A DNA stretch of 64,000 bases, taken from Variovorax atrisoli 110B. Lineage in GTDB: Bacteria > Pseudomonadota > Gammaproteobacteria > Burkholderiales > Burkholderiaceae_C. The stretch is from contig NZ_KB907453.1 in the NCBI RefSeq assembly GCF_000382045.1, positions 413,082 through 477,081 on the forward strand, in the 5' to 3' direction. The position numbers were made by a program, and so were the translations under genes. Positions 44,250 to 52,825 of the stretch are shown here, in pieces (position 1 is the first letter of the stretch; every line of letters starts with the position of its first letter). The notes beneath the pieces are model-generated. The model worked only from the letters and a program-made list of their open reading frames with translations. It did not search any database and was not told where the DNA came from.

Positions 44250-45086
44250 TCACTCGTCGTGCGAATCGTGCGTGGCCACCGCACCGCGGCGCCAGTAGCC
44301 CGAGGCCCGCGTCCACTTCGGATTCGCTCCGCGCTCGCCCACCAGGTGCGCACGCAGCGCCTTGGCGGTGGCCGATTCGCAGCCCACCCATGCGTGGAAG
44401 TCGCCGGCCGGCAGTTCGATCGCCTTCAGCGCATCGAGCAGCACGTGGCTCAGGCCCGGCTCGGTGCCGCGGCGGTGCGCCCACTTCAGGGTGAGTTCGG
44501 CCTGCGTGTCGAACGCGATCTCGTCGGCTTCGCTGTCGATCTCCGCCAGCACCACCGCGCGCGCGCCGGCCGGCAGCTCGGCCAGGCGCCGCGAGATGGC
44601 GGGCAGTGCGGTGTCGTCGCCGATCAGCAGGTGCCAGTCGAACTCCGTCGGCACGATGAACGAGCCGCGCGGGCCGCCCACGCCGAGGATGTCGCCGGCC
44701 TTGGCCTGCTCGGCCCACTGCGTGGCCGGGCCGGCCTCGTGCAGCGCGAAGTCGATCTCGAGCGTGCCGGCCTTCGCGTCGTGGCGGCGCGGCGTGTAGT
44801 CGCGCATGGTGGGTCGGCCTTCGGGCCAGACCGGGCCTTCGGGGCCCATGGTGGGCAGGCTCAGCTTGCCGGTGGCGGGGTCGGGAAAGAACAGCTTCAC
44901 GTGGTCGTCGAAGCCGGGGCTCTGGAAGCCCGCGAGGTCGTCGCCCGTGAGCGTGACGCGGATCAGGTGCGGCGTCACGCGCTGCACCGTCTTCACCGAG
45001 AGCTTGCGGAAGCGCAGTTCGTGGCGCACCCGGCGGGGCGTGCGGTCGGGTGCCGTGGACGCTGGTGATGTACTGAAGTCAGTCAT
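44250..45086 (-). CDS. yqjH: Siderophore-interacting protein / NAD(P)H ferric-siderophore reductase (YqjH/ViuB family)
   Basis: A 278-residue flavoprotein that releases iron from ferric siderophores by reduction. The FAD-binding half has [18 protein letters not shown] and the diagnostic [10 protein letters not shown] (about residues 95-104) followed by GPRGSFI. The C-terminal SIP domain has [15 protein letters not shown] and [19 protein letters not shown]. The ATG at 45086 fits the family N terminus. It lies 58 bases after a His-rich PadR regulator, exactly the yqjI-yqjH partnership known from E. coli, where the regulator responds to nickel. Confidence 0.93.
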   Translation of the reverse strand: MTDFSTSPASTAPDRTPRRVRHELRFRKLSVKTVQRVTPHLIRVTLTGDDLAGFQSPGFDDHVKLFFPDPATGKLSLPTMGPEGPVWPEGRPTMRDYTPRRHDAKAGTLEIDFALHEAGPATQWAEQAKAGDILGVGGPRGSFIVPTEFDWHLLIGDDTALPAISRRLAELPAGARAVVLAEIDSEADEIAFDTQAELTLKWAHRRGTEPGLSHVLLDALKAIELPAGDFHAWVGCESATAKALRAHLVGERGANPKWTRASGYWRRGAVATHDSHDE

Positions 45087-45144
45087 TGCGTAGATCCTGT
45101 TGCGAGACAGGGTTGGTTGGAATTCGTGTTGCGTCGGCGGCTCC

Positions 45145-45720
45145 TCAGATCTTCTCGATCTGCTGGGCCGCGGCGTCGAGCACCGCGGCGAACTCGTGCG
45201 CCTGCTGCTCGGTGAGTGGGGCGCCCGTGAGGCGCATGCGCATCGCCATCTTGAGGTTCTCGATCGCGCGGGTGACCTGCGGCGGCCTGCCGCCGCGCGG
45301 ACCGGCGCCATCGACGCCGCCGCCCATGCGGGCCATCATGGCGTCGGCCATCTCGCGGTTGGCTTCGAGGAACTCGCGGCCGCTGTCGGTGATGCTGTAG
45401 CTCTTGCGCCCGCTGCCGTCGGCGGTCTCGACGCTGAGATAGCCCATCTCCTCCAGCAGCGTGAGCGTGGGATAGACCACGCCGGGGCTCGGCGCATAGC
45501 TGCCCCCCAGGCGGTCCTCGATCGCCTTGATGAGCTCATAGCCGTGCGAGGGCTTGTCGGCGATGAGCCGCAGCAGCACGAAGCGCAGGCCGCCATGGCC
45601 GAACACGCGTCCGCCGACTCCGCCGCGCGCGCCGCGATGTCCGCGTCCGCCGGAAAGACCGTCTTCATGCTCGCCGCGGGCCATGCGGCAGTGGTGATGG
45701 TCGGAGTGGAAATGTCTCAT
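45145..45720 (-). CDS. yqjI: PadR-family regulator with His-rich N terminus (YqjI-like)
   Basis: A 191-residue repressor. The first ~45 residues are rich in His, Cys, Glu and Gly (MRHFHSDHHHCRMARGEHED), a likely metal-binding extension as in E. coli YqjI. The PadR winged helix follows (about 47-115; LRLIADKPSHGYELIKAIEDRLGGSYAPSPGVVYPTL) with a C-terminal helical dimer domain. AAGGA precedes the ATG by 9 bases. It heads the operon with the ferric reductase and has a 26-bp perfect palindrome 31-56 bases upstream, so it very likely controls both genes and links iron reduction to Ni/Fe status. Confidence 0.92.
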   Translation of the reverse strand: MRHFHSDHHHCRMARGEHEDGLSGGRGHRGARGGVGGRVFGHGGLRFVLLRLIADKPSHGYELIKAIEDRLGGSYAPSPGVVYPTLTLLEEMGYLSVETADGSGRKSYSITDSGREFLEANREMADAMMARMGGGVDGAGPRGGRPPQVTRAIENLKMAMRMRLTGAPLTEQQAHEFAAVLDAAAQQIEKI

Positions 45721-45750
45721 GGTGGGTGTCCTTCTTGAGGTATGTCTGAA

Positions 45751-45776
45751 TTATTTTAGATATATCTAAAATAATG
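45751..45776. promoter_or_regulatory. 26-bp perfect palindrome, PadR (YqjI-like) operator
   Basis: Each 13-base half reads ATTATTTTAGATA toward the centre. It is a striking AT-rich island in GC-rich DNA and contains -10-like TAAAAT on the minus strand, so repressor binding would occlude the promoter. Confidence 0.8.
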
Positions 45777-45815
45777 TCAAACCGATACCCACCGGGAGCA
45801 CCCCGCCATAGAGAT

Positions 45816-46712
45816 TCAGCCCGGCGAAACCTCTCCTGCAGCCACGAAGCGCCGCTGCCGCATCCACTTGGTCGCCACCCATTTCTCGCCGCGCAATACA
45901 GGCGCGCCCGCGTGCAGCGAGGCATGGTCCACCTGGCCACGGCTGTTGCAGTACTCGAAGTACACGGCGCTTCCGGGTTGCGGCGACACCGACCAGCCGC
46001 TTTCGGGAAATACCGTCTCGCCGCCTTCCTCCACTTCATTGAGATAGGTCACCAGCGTGCTCACGCGCTGGCCACTGCGCGCGAGCGAGGCCCGATTGGC
46101 CTCGTTCGAGGGCACCAGGAAGTCGAAGTGCGGCATGCTCCGGGCGCCCGCGGGGTAGTGCAGCACCTGCAGACCTTCGCCGTTCTCCACCGGCATGTTC
46201 ATGAGTTCCGACACCCGCTGGTCGAGCCGTGCGATGAAGGCGTTCTCGCGCAGCCGAAAAAACATGCCCAGGCTGCTGCGCTGGCTGCCTGCAAGGTCGC
46301 GCCCCGTCAGCGGGTCGACGGTGGTCGACGGCGCGAGCCGCGGCCTTGCGAGCGCGATGAGCTCCTCGCACTCCTGCGCGCTGAATACGTCGTTCAGCAC
46401 GGCCAGCGCCGGTTGCGCCGCGCGAGCCGCCACCCGCACGAGCCTGTCGGCGGTGCGGATCGAGGTGCCCGGTGGCAACCTCGACGGCTCGTAGCTGTAG
46501 GGCGCCTGCACCGTCACCGAGTCGGTGGGCAGAGGGCTCCCGGTGCGCAGCGCGAAGACGAATGCGTCGACGATGGCCCTTGCCGCTTCGGGCGGCATGG
46601 CCTGCTCGCGCATCGCATCGACCACGTCGGCGGCCGTGCAACCCTGGCGCAGGTTGTGCACCACCCAGTCGGCCAGCGCAGGCTGGAAGCGCAGCACGGT
46701 GTCCGTGGTCAC
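45816..46712 (-). CDS. 2-oxoglutarate/Fe(II) oxygenase, prolyl-4-hydroxylase-like
   Basis: A 298-residue protein whose C-terminal half is a P4Hc domain. Metal ligands are His195 and Asp197 (SMPHFDFLV) and His267 (SLHAGAPVLRGEKW), with Lys277 for 2-oxoglutarate. The N-terminal ~100 residues are an extra helical region. A GTG at 46712 was chosen: it lies 7 bases after the preceding stop and gives the natural N terminus VTTDTVLRFQPALADW. No signal peptide is evident. Target (proline in a peptide/protein, or another substrate) is unknown. It is last in a four-gene operon. Confidence 0.88.
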   Translation of the reverse strand: MTTDTVLRFQPALADWVVHNLRQGCTAADVVDAMREQAMPPEAARAIVDAFVFALRTGSPLPTDSVTVQAPYSYEPSRLPPGTSIRTADRLVRVAARAAQPALAVLNDVFSAQECEELIALARPRLAPSTTVDPLTGRDLAGSQRSSLGMFFRLRENAFIARLDQRVSELMNMPVENGEGLQVLHYPAGARSMPHFDFLVPSNEANRASLARSGQRVSTLVTYLNEVEEGGETVFPESGWSVSPQPGSAVYFEYCNSRGQVDHASLHAGAPVLRGEKWVATKWMRQRRFVAAGEVSPG

Positions 46713-46719
46713 GGTGCGC

Positions 46720-47331
46720 TCAGATCTGCGCCGGCACCCAGCCGGTGTCGGTGCGCCTGAAGCTCTGCTTGAGCTGCATCGTGCCGGCGCCGCGCACCAC
46801 ACGGTCGACCATCGGGAACACCCGCTGCACTTCGGCGTCGCCGATCCAGGGCGCGGCATCGATCCTGTAGGTGTAGGTCACCACCACCTCCGAGGGCTCC
46901 TTCGCATCCTTGGGCGCTTCCCAGCCGACGACCTTGTCCAGCGTCAGGTGGGCCGCGCAGAAGTCGCCCTGCGGCTCGCGATCGATGAAGTACTTCCTGC
47001 CTTCCTCGGTCAGCGCGTAGCGCGTGACCTCGATCTCGCCGGCTTCCTGTTCCTTGTCGTCCTTGACCGTCGCCTTCGAGGCGCTCACCAGCCCCAGCCG
47101 CTCCAGCACCGGCATCTGCAGCGCGTTGCGGGCGCGCGTGCCGGCCTCGCGCTGCGGTACGTCGATGGGCCAGCGTGTCTTGCCCAGGCACAGGTCGCCC
47201 TTCTTTGCGAGGTAGGCGTTCATGGCCGCCGTGAGGTTCTGCAGATCGGCCTCGGGCGGTTTCGGTCCGCAGCCGGCGAGGGCGGCGAGGAGCGCGGCAC
47301 CCAGTGCCGCAGGAAGAGTCTTCTTGTTCAT
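46720..47331 (-). CDS. Putative lipoprotein, function unknown
   Basis: A 203-residue protein with a lipoprotein signal (MNKKTLPAALGAALLAALAGCGPK; Cys about residue 21). No enzyme motif is visible; the mature part alternates polar helices and strands and contains CLGKTRWPIDVP and FIDREPQGDFCAAHLTLDKV, with two cysteines that could pair. It lies 11 bases after the di-heme peroxidase and 7 before the oxygenase, so it is a member of the same operon. Confidence 0.8.
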   Translation of the reverse strand: MNKKTLPAALGAALLAALAGCGPKPPEADLQNLTAAMNAYLAKKGDLCLGKTRWPIDVPQREAGTRARNALQMPVLERLGLVSASKATVKDDKEQEAGEIEVTRYALTEEGRKYFIDREPQGDFCAAHLTLDKVVGWEAPKDAKEPSEVVVTYTYRIDAAPWIGDAEVQRVFPMVDRVVRGAGTMQLKQSFRRTDTGWVPAQI

Positions 47332-47342
47332 GGATGTCGCAA

Positions 47343-48794
47343 TCAATTGACGCAGGCTCCCGGCTTGACGGGCGTGGCCGGCTTGGTGTCGGCGTCGCTG
47401 AGGGTGTTCAGGAAGCAGATGAGGTCCGCGATGTCCTGCTCGGACATGGGTGGCGCCGAGCCGGCGGCGCGGCCGTCCATCGGCAGCTGCGTGTCGATGT
47501 TCGGCACGTAGGCTGGCGGCAGGTCGTCGAACTTCTTCACCTTGCCGCCCGTGTACTGCGTGGTGATGAGGCCGTAGGCCGGAAAGTCCGCGTCGTTCTT
47601 CTCCTTGGGCGTTCCGCCGACGGTGGGATACCAGAGCTCGGGCCGCGTGTCGCGCGTGTTGTAGAAGCGGATGACCTGCTCCAGCGAATGCATCACGCCG
47701 TTGTGGAAGAAGGCCTGCCGCGTCGCCACGTTGCGCATGGTCGGCGCCTTGAACATGCCGCAGAAGCTGTTCGCCGCGTTGGGTGCCGCGGGTGCGTGGT
47801 CTGTACGCAGAGGGCCGCACACACCCATGTCGAAATACTTCAGGTCGTTGTTGGCCGGAATGTTCGCGTTGCGCGGCACGCCGATGGCTTCGTACGAGAA
47901 GTCCGTGAAAAGCGCCGAGCTGCCGTTCAGTCCCGCGCCCTGGTAGTGACACGAGGCGCAGTTGCCCGTCGCCGGATTGGTGAACACCTTGAGCCCGCGC
48001 GTTTCGGCGGGCGTGAGGTTGCCGCCGATCTTGTTGGCCGCATAGAGGTCGAACTTGCTGCTGTACGGGTGGAAGCTCCTGTCTTCCAGCTGATAGGCCT
48101 GCAAGGCCTGCAGCGCCTTCGCGAAGGCGGCGTCGCTGTCGTCGAACACTTTCTCGCCGAAGGCCTTGGCGATGAGCGGGGCGTAGTCGGCGGCCTGGAG
48201 TTTCTTCACCACGTCGGCGCTGCTGGCGTTGGCCATCTCCAGCGGATCGAGCAGCGGAATGCGCGCCTGCGCGGCCAGCGTGTCGGCTCGGCCGTCCCAT
48301 GCGAAGCCGCCGCCGGGGCCCGGCACGCTGATGCCGTCGGGGTTGTCCAGCAGATCGGCATAGGCCGGGGTGATGTCCTTGTAGCGCAGCGAGGGCACCG
48401 CGCGCAGGCCGGCCTTGTCCATGTGCACGCCGCCGAGTTGCACCGACAGGTCGTTGGCCGGCGCGTAGGCGTGGGCGGGGTCGTGGCAGCTCGCACACGA
48501 CATCGCGCCCGAGCCGGAGAGGTTCTTGTCGAAGAACATCTTCTGGCCCACCTGCGCCGCGAGACTCAGCGTGCTGGCGGGAATGGACGCAGCAACGGCA
48601 GCGGGTGAGCTCGCCGCCGGGGCCGGAGCGGATGCCGGAGGCAGCGCGACGGCCGAGCCGCCGCCTCCGCTTCCGCCGCCGCAGGCGACGAGCACCGCAC
48701 CGGCCAGGCCGGCCACGGCCAGCGCCGCCAGCGCGAGCTGTCCGGTGCGCCTCACCGCCGGCCCTTTCGGGCCGAAACGGCGTTCCTCGCTCAT
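47343..48794 (-). CDS. Di-heme cytochrome c peroxidase/MauG-family protein
   Basis: A 483-residue exported protein. A signal/lipobox-like N terminus (LAGAVLVACGGG) and a Gly/Ala/Pro-rich spacer (about residues 35-75) are followed by two CxxCH heme sites: CASCHDPAH (about 99) and CASCHYQGA (about 276). Further family features are LDPLEM, FHNGVMHSLEQVIRFYN and the C-terminal DLICFLNTLSD. Function would be H2O2 reduction or protein modification in the periplasm. Its ATG overlaps the stop of the phosphoesterase gene. Confidence 0.9.
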   Translation of the reverse strand: MSEERRFGPKGPAVRRTGQLALAALAVAGLAGAVLVACGGGSGGGGSAVALPPASAPAPAASSPAAVAASIPASTLSLAAQVGQKMFFDKNLSGSGAMSCASCHDPAHAYAPANDLSVQLGGVHMDKAGLRAVPSLRYKDITPAYADLLDNPDGISVPGPGGGFAWDGRADTLAAQARIPLLDPLEMANASSADVVKKLQAADYAPLIAKAFGEKVFDDSDAAFAKALQALQAYQLEDRSFHPYSSKFDLYAANKIGGNLTPAETRGLKVFTNPATGNCASCHYQGAGLNGSSALFTDFSYEAIGVPRNANIPANNDLKYFDMGVCGPLRTDHAPAAPNAANSFCGMFKAPTMRNVATRQAFFHNGVMHSLEQVIRFYNTRDTRPELWYPTVGGTPKEKNDADFPAYGLITTQYTGGKVKKFDDLPPAYVPNIDTQLPMDGRAAGSAPPMSEQDIADLICFLNTLSDADTKPATPVKPGACVN

Positions 48795-51133
48795 TGCTTC
48801 AGAGACCAGACGTTCAACTGGTTCGCATCGGGTCCGACCTGCGCCGTGGTCGCCACGTCAGCCGACTGCTTCTGCGTGTAGCCGGCCGGGATCACGAAGG
48901 CGTGATTGATCGGGCGCACGCTGTCGAAGTGGGTGTCGGCGCTGCCGGCGTACTCCGGCAGGTTCACGATGTTCTGGGCGATGAAGGCCTCGGTGTACTT
49001 CGAACGGTTCATGTACGAAGCGTCGTTGCCCGGGTCCGCCAGCTGGAACATGTCCTGCAGCGTGCGCACGAACGAGAAGTGGCTGTAGGCATCGCTGTCG
49101 GATACGCCCTTGGGTGCATTGGGCTGGTTGGTGAGGATGCCGAAGATGCTCTCGCCGTGGCCGCGGTTGCCGTTGGTGTAGTGGGTGATCGTCGCATCGA
49201 CGGACCACGTGCCGTCGGCGTTCTGCCGGATCGGGTTGGCCACGGTGCTGTTCGCCACGTTCCAGCCGCAGCAGGAGTTGAAGCCGCTGGTCGCATTGCC
49301 CTCGTCGAACATCAGCACGATGGCCACGCGCTTCTGCGTGTTCTTCCACAGCGGCGATGCCTGGATGCGCTTGACCGTGTAGTCCACGTAGTTGTCGCCG
49401 CGCGTGATGATCGGCGAGACGGCCGTGTTCGACACGTTGTTCGCCACGCTGCTGCAATCGCTGGCGGTGCCGGCAGTGCCGCCGCTCGTGCCCTTCACGC
49501 TGATGCCGTGCATGTCGTCGCACTGGTCGGGCACCAGGAAGTTCAGGTTGCCCACGTTGCCGCTGGCCAGGTCGGTGCCGAGCTGGTCGTAGTCGTAGTT
49601 CGCGGGAATGGCGTAGTCGCTGCTGTTCTTCAGCGCCGCGTCCCACTGGCCGCCGCCCATGGTGCGGTTGCTGTATTTCCACTCCGGCGCGCTGCGCACG
49701 TTCTGGTAGGCCATCCCCGGGTGGTGCTTGGTCTTGTACAGGCCACCCGGCAGCGGCAGCACGAGGTTGGGGTCGCCGATGGCCGCGGCGTTGCCGCCGA
49801 GCGTGCCCGGGGCGTACACGTTGTCCTTGGCGGTGACGGCGGTGTCGGCCACGCTGTCGGTGCGGAAGTCCTGTCCCGGGTTCATCGACTCGCTGTAGGT
49901 GCGCCATGTCAGGCCGGCGCTGGTCATGGCATTGAAGAGGTTCGGCTTGCCCACGATGTTGTGGTTGGTCCCCTTCTGCGTGCAGGTGGCCGCGAACGGC
50001 GACTTGGCGAGGCCCGGCTGTGTGTTGTCCGGCACGGGCAGGTCCTGCACTGCGTTGGCGCCGGTGGCGTCGCAGTTCCACTGGCTGTCGTCGGTGATGC
50101 CCCAGTCGTCGGCGCCGCCCAGTGCCGTGTAGTTCGGCTCGCTGGGGTTGCCGGTGGCGTAGTAGCTCACGAGCTGGTTGCCGGCCTTCAGGTAGCCGTT
50201 GATCTTGGGCGCGTAGGCCGAGTTCAGGATCGACGACGTGGCCTTGTTCTCCAGCATCACGATGAAGATGTTGTCGTAGCGCGGAATGCCTTCCAGGTTG
50301 AAGGCGGCCTGCTGCGACTGCAGGAAGGTGATCTTCTTGCGGGTGTCCACGGCGCCGGCGGTGGCGGCTGTCACGCCGACCAGGCTGCTCAGGCGCGGAT
50401 CGCCACCGGGGTTGGCGAGGGCGTCGGGGTACATGTCGCCGCGGTCGAGCTTGGTGGTGGCGTAGGCGAAGCGGTTGTTCAGCGCGTTCGACTCGGCCAG
50501 CATCGCCGTCTGCGTGCTGCCCGCCGCGGCGTTGACGTCACCCAGCACGGCATCGGCCGACACGCCCAGGCGAGCTGCCAGATTCTGCTTCTCGACCGCA
50601 TAGCTCGTGCCGTTGGCCTCGATCAGGCGCGCCACTTCGGACGACAGCGGGCTGACCACCACCGCGGTGCCTTGTTCCTTCACCTGGTCGAGCGTCACGC
50701 GCAGCACTTCGCGCGTGGGCACGCTGGCGCCGGTGGCGGTGTTCTTTGCGCTGGTGCCGATGTCGGCGATGAGCGCCGAGGGGCCGCTCAGCGACAGGCT
50801 GAACTTGCCGCTGGCGTCGGTCACTGCGGCAGGCTCGCCGCTGTCGCAGCGGCCGTTGCCGTTGCTGTCGACGCAGACCGTGGCGCCCGCGTAGTAGCCG
50901 GCGGCGATCACGGGGTCGGTGCTGCTGCCCGCCTTGAAGGCCGTGGCCGTGAGCACGCCGCTGAACGTGGTGTTGCCGGAGCTCGCGGGCGGCTGGCTCG
51001 TGGTGGGCGGCGGCAGGAAGGCGACAGGGCCCGAGCCACCGCCGCCACCACCGCACGCGGCCAGCAGCGAGGCGGCGAGTGCAGTGAGGGTGGGGTAGAG
51101 CAAGCCGGATCTGATTTTTGGAGTGGCTTTCAA
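48791..51133 (-). CDS. Exported phosphoesterase/acid phosphatase (AcpA/phospholipase C superfamily), lipoprotein
   Basis: About 780 residues. A TTG start at 51133 gives a textbook lipoprotein leader KATPKIRSGLLYPTLTALAA..LLAAC; the first ATG (51220) would add 29 odd residues. An N-terminal carboxypeptidase-like beta-sandwich with CVDSNGNGRCDSGEPA (about residues 95-110) precedes the phosphoesterase domain (PF04185), which starts YDNIFIVMLENKATSS, has NFLVPDQCDDMHG and ends with the metal-site FDEGNATSGF and GHGESIFG. Probable metal-dependent phosphatase or phospholipase in the periplasm/outer membrane. First gene of the operon. Confidence 0.82.
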   Translation of the reverse strand: MKATPKIRSGLLYPTLTALAASLLAACGGGGGGSGPVAFLPPPTTSQPPASSGNTTFSGVLTATAFKAGSSTDPVIAAGYYAGATVCVDSNGNGRCDSGEPAAVTDASGKFSLSLSGPSALIADIGTSAKNTATGASVPTREVLRVTLDQVKEQGTAVVVSPLSSEVARLIEANGTSYAVEKQNLAARLGVSADAVLGDVNAAAGSTQTAMLAESNALNNRFAYATTKLDRGDMYPDALANPGGDPRLSSLVGVTAATAGAVDTRKKITFLQSQQAAFNLEGIPRYDNIFIVMLENKATSSILNSAYAPKINGYLKAGNQLVSYYATGNPSEPNYTALGGADDWGITDDSQWNCDATGANAVQDLPVPDNTQPGLAKSPFAATCTQKGTNHNIVGKPNLFNAMTSAGLTWRTYSESMNPGQDFRTDSVADTAVTAKDNVYAPGTLGGNAAAIGDPNLVLPLPGGLYKTKHHPGMAYQNVRSAPEWKYSNRTMGGGQWDAALKNSSDYAIPANYDYDQLGTDLASGNVGNLNFLVPDQCDDMHGISVKGTSGGTAGTASDCSSVANNVSNTAVSPIITRGDNYVDYTVKRIQASPLWKNTQKRVAIVLMFDEGNATSGFNSCCGWNVANSTVANPIRQNADGTWSVDATITHYTNGNRGHGESIFGILTNQPNAPKGVSDSDAYSHFSFVRTLQDMFQLADPGNDASYMNRSKYTEAFIAQNIVNLPEYAGSADTHFDSVRPINHAFVIPAGYTQKQSADVATTAQVGPDANQLNVWSLKQ

Positions 51134-51589
51134 TTTCTGCTTTCGAGCGTGGAGGGGAACACTTGCACAGCAGCTGGATGAGGCGACTCCACGGCCGATG
51201 CCGTTCGTCTCCCTCGCCACTGCGTATCGCGGGTGAATCTAGGTTTGCCCTGTGTCAGTCAAAAGGCAAAAGACTTAGTGGCGAATTAGGAGAAGTGGGT
51301 TGAACGCGGCTCGAAGACGAGAGTGGAAAAACAGGCGAAAAAACCCGCTGGCACGCCTGACCGAGGCCTGACTTTCCTGCATGTCGAACGCTCGAAATGC
51401 ATCTGCCGGTTGCGAATGCGAAAGTTCTCGCGCTTCGAACCCGGGCATCTTCACGCGGCCGCGAGTGAAGAATTCGTCAGAGTTCCTGGCGGTCGTTCTG
51501 TGTAGCATCGCCCCTTTTTGGGCTGCGGAGTGCGACTCGCGCCGACCCGGCGTCAAGATGCGCGCCCGCTTCAATCAGGAGGGATTCCA
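51134..51589. other. Intergenic region between divergent phosphoesterase and DUF1266 genes
   Basis: Short reading frames here are not supported by codon use or ribosome sites. AGGAGG at 51578-51583 serves the DUF1266 gene. If the phosphoesterase instead starts at 51220, the gap shrinks to 369 bases. Composition is more AT-rich than the flanks, consistent with promoters for both operons, but no convincing hexamer pair was fixed. Confidence 0.5.
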
Positions 51590-52825
51590 ATGGGGATGAT
51601 GGATGCGCTCGGCCATGCGCTGATGGACAACCAGGAGCTTCACTTCGGCACCGCCAACGCTGCAGGTGCCGAAGGGCTCACCAGTGAAGAGCGGTGGCTG
51701 GTCACGCTCAGTGCGCCGCTGTCGGCCTTCAACGGCGACTATGTGGATGCGGTGCTCACCGGCAAGGACGACGACGTGCTGCGCGAGGGCATCGCCGATG
51801 TCTGGAGCGTGCACGACCGGGCGAGCTTCGAGCAGACCGCGCGCTGGCTGGTCGATGAAGGGCAGCGCTCGACGTACGCGCCGCTGTGGGAGGCTGTCGG
51901 CGCGATCGACAAGGCCACGCAAGAGACGCCGATGCTGCTGCGCATGGTCATGGACGCCTTCTTCCCCGCGTTCTTCCAGATCAAGGCGCGCAAGAGCCTG
52001 GACTACCGCGAGCTGGGCCAGCGCAGCGGCAAGTCGACGCAGGAACTGGCCGCGCTGATGACGGGCAGCCCGAGCTGGGTCGAGGCACTGCGCAAGCACT
52101 TCCATGTCTCGCAGGCCGAGGTGCCCAGCCTTGTGGCCTGGGACGCCGTGCGCCTGGCGAGCCTCTCGCGCTGGGCGGTGCAGCTCGGCTACATCGAGCG
52201 CGCGGAGTTCGCGGGCTTTGCCGGCGGCCTTGCCAGGCAGGTGCGCGAGGCGTACGGCAACTGGTCGCAGGTGAGTGCGGCGTACATCGCGGGCGGATTG
52301 ATCTGGAAGTACTCGGACGCGCGCGAAGAGAACCTGCTGCGCACCAACCGCCTGCTGCTGAGCGACGCCCGCAGCCCCTATCGCAGCGTGGCGTTCGCGG
52401 GCCGACCCAGTTCGGGGGCGGCTGGCTCGTTGCGTACCGTCGGTGCCGCCGGCACGGGCAGGTGCAGCAGCAGGCTGGTTTCGCCCGGCTGCGAGCGCAC
52501 GGTGAACGTTCCTCCCAGCGCCACGGCCCGGGTACGCATGTTCGCAAGGCCCTTGCCTGCGAACGCGGCCTGGGCATCGAAGCCCCGCCCGTTGTCGCTC
52601 AGCTCGATGTCGATGGCGCGTTCTTCGGCAGCGCCTTCCACCAGCCGCGCGCTCAGGCTGGCCTGCGTCGCGTGCGCATGGGCCACCAGGTTGCCGAAGG
52701 CCTCGAACAGCAGCATTTGCAGCTGGTGCGATTCGCGCGCGGTCCAGCTCGTCATGGTGGGCAGGGAGCCCACGTCCCAGCGCAGGTCGATGCCGGCGGC
52801 CTGCAGGCGGGGGCCGAGGCGGTAG
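51590..52825 (+). CDS. DUF1266-domain protein with abnormal 3' extension
   Basis: The first ~265 residues form a helical DUF1266-type domain (PSLVAWDAVRLASLSRWAVQLGYIERAEF...AYIAGGLIWKYSDAREENLLRTNRLLLSD). AGGAGG 6 bases before the ATG at 51590 fixes the start. The frame then stays open for another ~145 residues of Ser/Arg/Ala-rich sequence lying antisense to the C-terminal coding part of the convergent histidine kinase (overlap 52378-52825). That tail looks like shadow sequence, so the normal stop near 52390 seems lost. The role of the domain is unknown. Confidence 0.75.
   Translation: MGMMDALGHALMDNQELHFGTANAAGAEGLTSEERWLVTLSAPLSAFNGDYVDAVLTGKDDDVLREGIADVWSVHDRASFEQTARWLVDEGQRSTYAPLWEAVGAIDKATQETPMLLRMVMDAFFPAFFQIKARKSLDYRELGQRSGKSTQELAALMTGSPSWVEALRKHFHVSQAEVPSLVAWDAVRLASLSRWAVQLGYIERAEFAGFAGGLARQVREAYGNWSQVSAAYIAGGLIWKYSDAREENLLRTNRLLLSDARSPYRSVAFAGRPSSGAAGSLRTVGAAGTGRCSSRLVSPGCERTVNVPPSATARVRMFARPLPANAAWASKPRPLSLSSMSMARSSAAPSTSRALRLACVACAWATRLPKASNSSICSWCDSRAVQLVMVGREPTSQRRSMPAACRRGPRR

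Noticed and set aside
48605..51181. 858-codon plus-strand frame opposite the phosphoesterase
   Set aside because: Val/Arg/His-rich antisense translation; no ribosome site or motifs.
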